Shown here piece by piece: positions 47,645 to 56,200 of a stretch of 64,000 bases of DNA (position 1 is its first letter; every line of letters starts with the position of its first letter). The notes below the pieces were generated by a model. It ran no database searches. It was given only the letters and a program-made list of their open reading frames with translations, and was not told the origin of the DNA. A program made the translations under genes and the position numbers. Source of the DNA: Neisseria dentiae (lineage in GTDB: Bacteria > Pseudomonadota > Gammaproteobacteria > Burkholderiales > Neisseriaceae); contig NZ_JANIKQ010000001.1 in the NCBI RefSeq assembly GCF_024580525.1, positions 124,001-188,000 on the forward strand, read 5' to 3'.

Positions 47645-49768
47645 TTATTCCTCGGCGGGAGCGGCCGCTTGTGCGGGAGCTTCCAGCAGGGCTTTGATAG
47701 ACAGGCGCACGCGACCGCGGTCGTCCACTTCCACCGCTTTCACGTTTACCGTTTGGCCCACTTGCAGGTAGTCGCTCACGTTGCGCACGCGTTCGTGGGC
47801 GATTTGGCTGATGTGCACCAAGCCGTCTTTACCGGGAATCACCGAAACAATGGCGCCGACGTTGTTGTCGAGCAGTTTCAGCACCGTGCCGGTGTAAACC
47901 TTGCCCACTTCCACTTCGGCGGTGATTTCTTCGATGCGTTTCTTCGCCGCTTCGCCCGCTTCGGCGGTGGTGGCGGCGATGGTTACGGTGCCGTCGTCGG
48001 CGATGTTGATCTCGGTGCCGGTTTCAGCAGTAATGCCGCGGATGGTTTCGCCGCCCTTACCGATAACATCACGGATTTTGTCTTGGTGGATTTTCATGGT
48101 AAACAGGCGCGGGGCGTGGGCCGACAGCTCTTGCGGGCCGTCAACCGCTTCTTTCATCTGAGCCAGAATGTGCATACGCGCTTCTTTGGCCTGTTCCAAA
48201 GCAATCTGCATGATTTCTTTGGTGATACCCTGGATTTTGATGTCCATTTGCAGCGCGGTTACGCCGTTGGTGGTGCCGGCCACTTTGAAATCCATGTCGC
48301 CCAAGTGGTCTTCGTCGCCCAAAATGTCGGTTAATACGGCGAACTTGTTGTTTTCGAGAATCAGACCCATAGCGATACCGGCAACGTGCGCTTTCAGGGG
48401 CACGCCGGCCGAGAGCAGGCTCAGGCAACCGCCGCACACGGAAGCCATGGAAGAGGAACCGTTAGACTCGGTGATTTCGGAAACCACGCGCATGGTGTAG
48501 CTGAACTCTTCGGGAGAAGGCAGCACGGCCACCAGCGCGCGCTTGGCCAAGCGGCCGTGGCCGATTTCGCGGCGTTTGGGCGCGCCCATGCGGCCGACTT
48601 CGCCGGTGGAATACGGCGGGAAGTTGTAGTGCAGCATAAAGCGGTCGGTGTATTCGCCGCTCAAGGCGTCGATGATTTGCTCGTCGCGCGAGGTGCCCAA
48701 AGTGGCAACGGCCAGCGCCTGGGTTTCGCCGCGGGTAAACAGGGCCGAGCCGTGGGTGCGCGGCAACACGCCGGTTTGGATGTTGATGGGGCGCACGGTG
48801 CGGGTGTCGCGGCCGTCGATGCGCGGCTGGCCGTCGAGAATCTGGCCGCGAACCACATCGGCTTCCAGTTGTTTGAAGATGCCTTTGATTTGGTTGGCGC
48901 GCAAGGTGTCGGTTTCTTCGGTAATCAGCGCGTCTTTCACGGCGGCCCATGCTTCGTCGAGTTTGGCCGAACGGGCTTGTTTCTGGCGGATTTTGAACGC
49001 TTCGGCGATGGTGGCGCCGGCGATTTCGCGGATTTTTTCCACCAGCGCGCTGTCGGTTTCGGGCGCTTTCCAATCCCACACTTCGGGGTTCACTTCGTCG
49101 GCCAGCTCGTTGATGGCGTTAATCACGGCCTGCATCTGCTCGTGGCCGTACACCACCGCGCCCAGCATCACGTGCTCGGGCAGCTCGCGCGCTTCCGACT
49201 CCACCATCAGCACGGCTTTCTGCGTGCCGGCTACCACCAAATCCATTTGCGAACGGGCAAGCTGGGCTTTGGTGGGGTTAAGCACATAAACGTTGTTCAC
49301 ATAACCCACGCGGGCGGCGCCGATGGGGCCGGCAAACGGCACGCCGCTCAGAACGATGGCGGCGGATGCGCCGATCATGGCGGGAATGTCGGAGTCGATT
49401 TCGGGGTCAACGGAAACCACCATCGCCACCACTTGGATATCGTGGTAGAAGCCTTCGGGGAACAGCGGGCGGATGGGGCGGTCGATCAGGCGGCTGGTAA
49501 GGATTTCTTTTTCGCTCTGTTTGCCTTCGCGCTTGAAGAAACCGCCGGGGATTTTGCCTGCGGCGTAGGTGCGCTCGAGATAATCTACGGTGAGGGGGAA
49601 GAAGTCTTGGCCTTCTTTAACGTCTTTGTTGGCGGTAACGGCCACCAGCACGACGGTGTCGCCCATCGACACTTTTACCGCTGCGGCGGCCTGGCGGGCG
49701 ATTTCGCCGGTTTCGATGGTTACGGTTTGTTCGCCGTATTGGAAGGTTTTAACGTGTTTGTTAAACAT
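47645..49768 (-). CDS. pnp: Polynucleotide phosphorylase
   Basis: 3'-5' phosphorolytic exoribonuclease and part of the RNA degradosome, 707 residues. Two RNase PH domains lie at about 1-220 and 310-540 ([19 protein letters not shown] marks the second). A KH domain follows at about 553-615 ([20 protein letters not shown]) and an S1 domain at about 620-690 ([20 protein letters not shown]). The start at 49768 ([12 protein letters not shown]) is normal for the family. A prophage end lies about 500 bases upstream; rpsO, often upstream of pnp, is not seen here. Confidence 0.97.
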   Translation of the reverse strand: MFNKHVKTFQYGEQTVTIETGEIARQAAAAVKVSMGDTVVLVAVTANKDVKEGQDFFPLTVDYLERTYAAGKIPGGFFKREGKQSEKEILTSRLIDRPIRPLFPEGFYHDIQVVAMVVSVDPEIDSDIPAMIGASAAIVLSGVPFAGPIGAARVGYVNNVYVLNPTKAQLARSQMDLVVAGTQKAVLMVESEARELPEHVMLGAVVYGHEQMQAVINAINELADEVNPEVWDWKAPETDSALVEKIREIAGATIAEAFKIRQKQARSAKLDEAWAAVKDALITEETDTLRANQIKGIFKQLEADVVRGQILDGQPRIDGRDTRTVRPINIQTGVLPRTHGSALFTRGETQALAVATLGTSRDEQIIDALSGEYTDRFMLHYNFPPYSTGEVGRMGAPKRREIGHGRLAKRALVAVLPSPEEFSYTMRVVSEITESNGSSSMASVCGGCLSLLSAGVPLKAHVAGIAMGLILENNKFAVLTDILGDEDHLGDMDFKVAGTTNGVTALQMDIKIQGITKEIMQIALEQAKEARMHILAQMKEAVDGPQELSAHAPRLFTMKIHQDKIRDVIGKGGETIRGITAETGTEINIADDGTVTIAATTAEAGEAAKKRIEEITAEVEVGKVYTGTVLKLLDNNVGAIVSVIPGKDGLVHISQIAHERVRNVSDYLQVGQTVNVKAVEVDDRGRVRLSIKALLEAPAQAAAPAEE

Positions 49769-50009
49769 TCTATGCCTTTCGGTTAGGGCCGCCGCCGCTA
49801 AAACACTAATGATGCACACATCTTATATGTGCATGGTTAGGGTTTCAGGCGGGCTTTGGCCGGGTTGGTTGCGGATATTTTTCAGGCGGCCTGACAATGC
49901 CGTCTGAAAACCGAGATTATAGCCAATAAAATTATTTTTTGATACAAGGCGGCAAACCGCAGACTGCGGCTTTGAACACACCGACCCGCCCTTTGCGCCC
50001 GCAAAACGA

Positions 50010-50037
50010 AAGCCCCGCATTTTTTGCGGGGCCTTTT
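50010..50037. terminator. Rho-independent terminator, GCCCCGC stem
   Basis: AGCCCCGCATTTTTTGCGGGGCCTTTT: a seven- or eight-base GC stem and T-run. It differs from the uptake-sequence hairpins used elsewhere and would stop prophage transcripts before pnp. Confidence 0.7.
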
Positions 50038-50183
50038 CGGAAAACGGCGGTTGACGGTTCTTAAAAAGAACTTGGCACGCCCACGGGGATTCTTAAATTA
50101 AATTAAATTCAAAAACCTATATATCAAAAAATGCAATTAAATTGCATCTTAATTTAAGATAAACAATATAACACAAACAAAAA

Positions 50184-50259
50184 AAGGCCATCTGAAAACA
50201 CATAATCCCAAATTTACACATGGTGTAAATCTGTAAATTACACATTTTCAGACGGCCTG
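50184..50259. repeat. Palindrome ATTTACACATGGTGTAAAT framed by uptake words
   Basis: A perfect inverted repeat with eight-base arms at 50212-50230, followed by a second partial GTAAATTACAC. A mutated uptake word AGGCCATCTGAA (50186) and a normal one (50248) lie on either side. It is just downstream of the last prophage gene. Confidence 0.6.
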
Positions 50260-50262
50260 CCG

Positions 50263-50802
50263 CTACTCTCCGGCTACGGTTGTACCGTATGCCTGCCACT
50301 CTGCCAAATCATTGCGCTGCCGATCTGCTATTTCTGCCAATTCAGCATATCTTGCTGCGCTTTCTGCGAATAATATCCAGCCTTTGGCAGCGATTTCATC
50401 AGGCGCGCCGGCGGCTTTATCGGCTGCGGGCAGGTTTCGGCGGCTACTTTGATTTCGGGCAGCCGCTGCGTGTTTCTGCACGCGGCTAAGCTCACGGCGC
50501 AAATCAGTAATAACAGTTTCTGCATGTTGCTTTTCCTTTTCGATATTAGCTTGTTTGCGGGCAAATGATTCCCTTGCTTTTTTTTCCCGTTCGCGCGCTT
50601 CGGCAGCCTGCTTGATGGCCGCATCTTTCAGACGGCCGGCAATTTCGAGCGTGGCCCGTTGATAGCCAACATCATAGCCGCGCTCGTATGCCACATCTAC
50701 TTTGGCTTTTGTGCCTGATTTTTGTACTTGGCAAGACACCGCAAATACAACAACCATTAAAATAATAGCTGCCGGCTTCCAATATTTAAGCAAATGAATC
50801 AT
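50263..50802 (-). CDS. Phage inner-membrane spanin (Rz-like)
   Basis: A 179-residue lysis protein. It has one N-terminal membrane helix (YWKPAAIILMVVVFAVSC, about residues 6-23) and then a long charged helical region (about 55-110, rich in K, E, R and A) that looks like a periplasmic coiled coil. This is the layout of lambda Rz, which joins Rz1 to disrupt the outer membrane. Its start overlaps the lysozyme stop (ATGA). The start at 50802 is preferred over a 16-residue extension inside the lysozyme gene. The Rz1-like gene is nested within it. Confidence 0.85.
   Translation of the reverse strand: MIHLLKYWKPAAIILMVVVFAVSCQVQKSGTKAKVDVAYERGYDVGYQRATLEIAGRLKDAAIKQAAEAREREKKARESFARKQANIEKEKQHAETVITDLRRELSRVQKHAAAARNQSSRRNLPAADKAAGAPDEIAAKGWILFAESAARYAELAEIADRQRNDLAEWQAYGTTVAGE
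50328..50525 (-). CDS. Phage outer-membrane spanin lipoprotein (Rz1-like), nested in Rz
   Basis: A 65-residue lipoprotein in another frame, entirely inside the inner-spanin gene. The start is at 50525 (MQKLLLLICAVSLAAC): a short signal peptide with lipobox SLAAC, acylated Cys16. The mature part is short with several prolines (LPEIK, CPQPIKPPARL), as in Rz1 proteins. An in-frame upstream extension to 50624 is not needed. The position inside Rz on the same strand is the classical embedded Rz/Rz1 arrangement. Confidence 0.82.
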   Translation of the reverse strand: MQKLLLLICAVSLAACRNTQRLPEIKVAAETCPQPIKPPARLMKSLPKAGYYSQKAQQDMLNWQK

Positions 50803-51320
50803 GTATTTGCCTCCATACATTTGTGATAGCGTTTCAGCTGCCGCGTCCAAACGCCTTTACAACCCCTAGGCCCCCAATTAGCGGGCTTACTGCAATCGCG
50901 TTTCGCTGCAAAACGGTATTTCAACAGGGCTTTACAGGCTGCGATATGGTCGCCCTTTAGTAATTCGCGGCGCATCGACGATGTTCGGAATCGCTCCGTG
51001 CCGAAGTTATAGGCAAAATCAACATACACATCGTATTCCGCTTGTGACAACTTGACCCCGGGCAACATGGCCTTCAGCTTGGCTTCGTCTTTGGACACAT
51101 GCGCACGCAACATTTTTTCGCCCCGCTCACGGCTTACAGGCGGATCAGTGATTTTCACGGGTGTGCCGTCTTCGTAAACCGTGCTGCCGTATGCCGCCGT
51201 TGCCACACGCCCTATATCGTAATATGGTTTGGCGCGGTATCCTTCATGGGCTTTGATGCCACCAATAGCGACGATTGAGGCCGATAACAAGCCTACCCAA
51301 ACCTTAGTCTTGTTTTGCAT
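50799..51320 (-). CDS. Phage SAR endolysin, lysozyme (GH24)
   Basis: A 173-residue peptidoglycan hydrolase. The catalytic triad spacing E-x8-D-x5-T is visible in HEGYRAKPYYDIGRVATAAYG (Glu27 or so). The N-terminal segment KVWVGLLSASIVAIGGI is weakly hydrophobic and rich in G, A and S, which fits a signal-arrest-release sequence exported by Sec without holin help. The start at 51320 follows GGGGAAA. It overlaps the holin gene by 17 bases and the Rz-like gene by four. Confidence 0.88.
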   Translation of the reverse strand: MQNKTKVWVGLLSASIVAIGGIKAHEGYRAKPYYDIGRVATAAYGSTVYEDGTPVKITDPPVSRERGEKMLRAHVSKDEAKLKAMLPGVKLSQAEYDVYVDFAYNFGTERFRTSSMRRELLKGDHIAACKALLKYRFAAKRDCSKPANWGPRGCKGVWTRQLKRYHKCMEANT

Positions 51321-51597
51321 TTTCTTTCCCCAACCGCTTAATTTCCAATTCGTAGCGCAACATTTCCAAGTCGTGTTTGCGCTGCTCGCGTTTGGCCGCT
51401 TCTTCACGGATTAAGGTTTCGCGCGCTTCGCGTTGGTTGCGCTGGCGGCTGTAATACATATTCATAAGGAAGCCGCCCACCGCCACCACCACCCCGACCG
51501 TTGTCAACCAATCAATGCTCTTAAACCAAGCAAAAATCCATGTGAAACTGCCTATCAGGCTGATACCGCTTCCCGTTGCATCTAATGTGTTTTTCAT
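51304..51597 (-). CDS. Phage holin-like small membrane protein
   Basis: A 97-residue protein with two N-terminal hydrophobic segments (about residues 11-26, GISLIGSFTWIFAWF, and 30-48, WLTTVGVVVAVGGFLMNMYY) and a highly charged C-terminal half (REEAAKREQRKHDLEMLRYELEIKR). That shape fits a class II holin or pinholin. With the SAR endolysin it would time lysis. The start is ATG at 51597 after GGAG; a TTG four codons earlier overlaps that site. Confidence 0.75.
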   Translation of the reverse strand: MKNTLDATGSGISLIGSFTWIFAWFKSIDWLTTVGVVVAVGGFLMNMYYSRQRNQREARETLIREEAAKREQRKHDLEMLRYELEIKRLGKENAKQD

Positions 51598-51643
51598 TTG
51601 TTGCTCCAAAACAGGCGGGCATTAAAAAACCCGCCTAAGCGGG

Positions 51644-52021
51644 TTATTCGGCTGCCTGCACATCGGGCAAATCGGCATAAACCAATTCCGCACCGGTAAA
51701 TTTATTGCCCGTTTGCGGCTGGCCGTAAACATCTACCGCACCATCGGCAACAGGCGCAACAATTGCTTTATACGCCCAATCCAACACATCAACACCACGC
51801 GGCACGCCGCCCGATAAGTTGAATTGGATGCTGCCAACAGGCCGCCCGCCGCGATCATAAGTGCTTTGATGCGAATAACTGTCTAACGACACGCTATGGT
51901 AATTATTGGTCAAATCCAAAGATACGTGGCGCACAACGTGGAATTCGGTCAATACGTCTGTTTCTTCATCCAAAACTTCATGCTTAATGCCCAAAACTAT
52001 TTGCTGTTTAGCTTTTGCCAT
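51644..52021 (-). CDS. Prophage protein of unknown function (125 residues)
   Basis: I do not recognise this protein. It is polar, with no membrane segment or signal peptide, and has several beta-strand-like stretches (EFHVVRHVSLDLTNNYHSVSLDSY). A strong AAGGAG site precedes the start at 52021. It lies between the unknown protein downstream of J and the holin. Separated from the gene before it by an uptake-sequence hairpin, it may form its own unit with the lysis genes. Confidence 0.6.
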   Translation of the reverse strand: MAKAKQQIVLGIKHEVLDEETDVLTEFHVVRHVSLDLTNNYHSVSLDSYSHQSTYDRGGRPVGSIQFNLSGGVPRGVDVLDWAYKAIVAPVADGAVDVYGQPQTGNKFTGAELVYADLPDVQAAE

Positions 52022-52041
52022 GATGGCTCCTTTCTATAAAA

Positions 52042-52070
52042 AAGGCCGTCTGAACTATTTCAGACGGCCG
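52042..52070 (-). terminator. Uptake-sequence pair within the prophage
   Basis: AAGGCCGTCTGAACTATTTCAGACGGCCG, between the 379-residue and 125-residue genes. Confidence 0.6.
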
Positions 52071-52087
52071 TTCATCAAACCATTGAT

Positions 52088-53227
52088 TTAAAATGCAGTT
52101 GAAGCGTCGATAACGCCCACCGATGTTGCAATATGCTGCGTATACAGTTTGGCATGATCGCGCCACGGTCTCGCCCAGTCCATCGCCGATACGATATGAT
52201 CATTAGTGTGAAAAGTATGAACGTGGCGCAATTGATAGCGCAAACGACCCGCCGCGCGGTCATAAAACACACAATCCCGCCACACATCCACCCGTCTCTC
52301 CTGCGGCGAAACCCGCATTGCATAACGGATACAGTGCATATTGACCATACGGGTCGGCGAATATCCGCCCAAGTCGTATATTGTTCCGGGGTCGGCGGGC
52401 GGAATATACAAGTCCTGTTCGGGAATCATCAGTTTGTCGCCGCTTTCCATTGCAACCGCCTGCTCGCCGTTGAAAATCTGAATACCGTACGATTCGCCGT
52501 TTAATCCCGACTTCATTTCGTAGACGGCCACATTACAGCCTGCACCGACAAAAAACGCTTCATACAGCCCGCCGCCCGCATCCCTCACAAATGACTGCCG
52601 TGTAGGCACATCCGCTTCCAGCGGCGCGAAATACACAGCAAAGCCTAATGTAGTGCAACGGAAAGTGAACGAGTGAATACCGTTTGAATGATGGGTAGTG
52701 CGGCCGGAAGCAACAAGCCGCATGATGCGGCGGTTGGCTGTAATGTTGATACCGCCCAGCTGCACCCCGTAGCCGCCTGCACCATTTAATACATTGCCGG
52801 TATCGCTTACTTCACCCACCACACACCGGGGCGGCGAAAAAAAAGCATCACCCGTATCACTGTATAAAAAACCGCTGTCTTCGTGATACACGGATGCCAA
52901 GCCCGGAACTGTTGCGCCGGCATACGGCGACCACCATCCGGGATAACGACCGACATCACCGCCGATTAGATGATAGCAACTGTGCCAAAGCCTGTGACTG
53001 CCGACCCCGAACACCGAAAAATGATTGCTTCTTACAGGCGGCGAAGAATGAAGCGTGCCATGTACGGCAGTACCGCCCCAACTTGGCACCGGCCGCACAG
53101 AACGGGCAGGTATGAAATCATTATTTCCCGTTTCCACCGTTCCTTGCCACGTTCCCCACACATGGGCGGACTGTTGCAGGTTAAACCGCCTGCCGCCGCT
53201 AAAAAATTCTATACCGTATTCAGACAT
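52088..53227 (-). CDS. Prophage protein downstream of J, probable tail-tip or fibre component
   Basis: A 379-residue protein with no recognised catalytic domain, signal peptide or membrane segment. It is rich in Gly, aromatic and beta-prone stretches (EFFSGGRRFNLQQSAHVWGTW, VAVYEMKSGLNGESYGIQIFNGEQ). Its ATG directly follows the J stop codon, so it is coupled to J. By position it could be a side-tail or receptor-binding protein, but that is inference from gene order only. Confidence 0.65.
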   Translation of the reverse strand: MSEYGIEFFSGGRRFNLQQSAHVWGTWQGTVETGNNDFIPARSVRPVPSWGGTAVHGTLHSSPPVRSNHFSVFGVGSHRLWHSCYHLIGGDVGRYPGWWSPYAGATVPGLASVYHEDSGFLYSDTGDAFFSPPRCVVGEVSDTGNVLNGAGGYGVQLGGINITANRRIMRLVASGRTTHHSNGIHSFTFRCTTLGFAVYFAPLEADVPTRQSFVRDAGGGLYEAFFVGAGCNVAVYEMKSGLNGESYGIQIFNGEQAVAMESGDKLMIPEQDLYIPPADPGTIYDLGGYSPTRMVNMHCIRYAMRVSPQERRVDVWRDCVFYDRAAGRLRYQLRHVHTFHTNDHIVSAMDWARPWRDHAKLYTQHIATSVGVIDASTAF

Positions 53228-56200
53228 TTATCTCAATTTCCCGATTCTGATTTTTAAGTGACCATGTTCATCATAAACCTCTATCGCATCGCTGTTCATT
53301 TTCAGACCGACCCTGTCGTTTCCATTGATGGAAACCCAGCCGTTTTCATCAACTATGAATCTGCCGTTACCAAAAGATGCCCGGCCGCCAGTAATAACAG
53401 GAGACTGAATTTCAGCCCCTGCCACCAAATGCTTACCATGTATCGAACCGCTGGCAATCATATCGCCATCCAATGCCATTTTGCTTCTACCGTTTTCGGT
53501 TACTACCACAAACGGCGTTTGCACAGACTTGCTGGCCGGGTCAACAATCGCAAATTTATTGGCATAGACCAACACCTGACTATCGCCGGTTTGGCCGTCT
53601 GCACCCAAAGCCAAGCCTGATATAACACGCCGCCCACCGCTTACTGCCTCGGTTTTCAGCGAGTACATCGCTTGCACTTTACCTCCCAACGTGGCGACCG
53701 CCGAACTGGTTTGATCAACCGTAGCTTCTGCCGTGCCAAGACGGGTTTTTAAGCCGCTTATTTGGTTAGCAGTTGCTTGCTCTTTAGTAACCTGCGCCTG
53801 CTTGTATTCGGTCAGTGCCGCATCAACAGCCGACACCGCCGCATCCAAGTCGTCAGGCGTGGCCGACCAATCCGTTGCAACCGACCCGCGCTCCAGTTTC
53901 ACACTGTGGAATGCGAACCAGTCATCAGCGGCAAACGTACCCGCCGCGGCAATCAGCAAACGAACCGTATTACTGGTAAAGGGTGAGGTAAACGTCAGTT
54001 TTACACGGTTGTTTAAGCTCGACGTAATACTTACAGCTTCTAAACGGTGGTTGCCTCCTTCGGCAGCATCGCGAACCAAATAGATGTAATTTAAACCACT
54101 GCGAGAAAAGCCTGCTGTCCCTTGCACATTAAAAGATAACGTGTACTGAAATCCGGCAACCAGCCTAGTCAGACCCTTTTCAGCCAATTGCACAACACCA
54201 ATTTGTGCCACTCCATCTGATTTAGGGGATAGACGGATAAGACGCCGACCTCTAAATGCCGACGCAGATAGCTGACTGGACGAGTTCCATGCACCCATCT
54301 TAATGTACTCGCTATCCACCAACAGATTCACACCGCCCAAGTTGTTCAGGCCGGCCGTGATTGCGTTAAGCTGCGTAGCCGTAGCACGGTCTTGATCCGC
54401 TACCGTTTGTTGCAGGCGGGTAACTTTTGCATCCGTCAAACCGTTTAAGCGGTTGGCTTCCGCAATGGCTTGCGCCTTGGCTTTGTCAGCCTTAGCTTGG
54501 GCATCCGCCGCCGCCTGCTGTTTCAGCACCGCATCTTTGGCCGCAGCATCCGCAATGGCTTGGGCTTTGGCCGCATTGGCTTTACTTGTGGCATCACCGC
54601 TGGCTTCCGCAATGGCTTGCGCCTTTGCTGCATCAGCTTTTGCCTGCGCCGCGCGCTCCGCCGCCGTTTTGGCTGCATCGGCCTTGCGTTGGGCATCATC
54701 CGCCGCAGCGGCTATTGCCGCCGTTTTGGCTGCATCGGCCTTGCGTTGGGCATCATCCGCCGCAGCGGCTATTGCCGCCGTTTTGGCTGCATCGGCCTTT
54801 TCAGCCGCGCCCGCCGTTGATTCCGACCGCACCCAAGCATTCCAGTTTTCGGCATCTCTGCCCGACCGCGTCCATAAGATACCGCCGTTTGAAGATACCG
54901 CCCGTTGAGTTACATGCGTCGATGCGCCAAAAGCATTAACCGTTTCGATCGTCAAAAAGCCATAACCTGCAATACCCACAAAATCAGACAAAATCAACAT
55001 TTTGTAAGTACCTTTGGATTTGGCTGCAAAATAGCCCGGCGTGCGTAAATCAGCTATGTTTTGCTGGTTTACATACTCAACATTATTTAATTCATCTGCA
55101 TAACCTTTCCACTCGCTTTGCAAGGATTCGCGGGCAAGCGCAGCAACTCGGTTGCTGTCTGCCTTGGTCGATTTAAGCGTTTGGATTTCAGCCGCATTTG
55201 CAGCAACCGCCGACCGAGCTGAATGTATTTCATCGGTTTGCGCCTTATTAACCGTTGCCTGCGCCTGCTTGTATTCGGTCAGTGCCGCATCAACAGCCGA
55301 CACCGCCGCATCCAAGTCGTCAGGCGTGGCCGACCAATCCGTTGCAACCGACCCGCGCTCCAGTTTCACACTGTGGAATGCGAACCAGTCATCAGCGGCA
55401 AACGTACCCGCCGCGGCAATCAGCAAACGAACCGTATTACTGGTAAAGGGTGAGGTAAACGTCAGTTTTACACGGTTGTTTAAGCTCGACGTAATACTTA
55501 CAGCTTCTAAACGGTGGTTGCCTCCTTCGGCAGCATCGCGAACCAAATAGATGTAATTTAAACCACTGCGAGAAAAGCCTGCTGTCCCTTGCACATTAAA
55601 AGATAACGTGTACTGAAATCCGGCAACCAGCCTAGTCAGACCCTTTTCAGCCAATTGCACAACACCAATTTGTGCCACTCCATCTGATTTAGGGGATAGA
55701 CGGATAAGACGCCGACCTCTAAATGCCGACGCAGATAGCTGACTGGACGAGTTCCATGCACCCATCTTAATGTACTCGCTATCCACCAACAGATTCACAC
55801 CGCCCAAGTTGTTCAGGCCGGCCGTGATTGCGTTAAGCTGCGTAGCCGTAGCACGGTCTTGATCCGCTACCGTTTGTTGTAGGCGGGTAATGCCGCTTTC
55901 TGCATTACCCACTCGAGTTTTCAAGGCATTGGTTTCGGCTATCTGTGCATTATCAGCAGATACGCGCGCCTGTGTTTCTTTGGTAATATTTCCTTCCGCC
56001 GTTGCAACTCTAGCAGCAAGCGTTTCCCGCGCGGCGGCGGCGGCTTTATCGCCGTCCGCCCGCGCCCGTCTTTCGGTTTCTAAACCCGCTGCCGTATCGG
56101 CCTGCGCAGCGGTAACGGTGCTGATTTGTTGTGCTTGAGTAGCGTTAACATTTTCCACGGCACCGATACGCGTACCGATTTCAGCCGCTTTGGCCGTCAA

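Larger units (their letters stand above)
49769..50262. other. Gap between pnp and the prophage lysis genes
   Basis: About 490 bases without a gene. It includes the pnp leader, one AT-type uptake sequence (near 49897), a GC-rich terminator (50010), a strongly AT-rich stretch (50080-50200) and a palindrome flanked by uptake words (50184-50259). The prophage boundary should be in here, but I cannot identify the attachment site from one side. Confidence 0.6.

Noticed and set aside
48386..49786. A 466-codon open frame opposite pnp
   Set aside because: It is the shadow of pnp, with no ribosome site and no recognisable domain.
54655..54805. A CRISPR or VNTR outside coding sequence
   Set aside because: The 57-base units are in frame within J and code for Ala-rich coiled coil.
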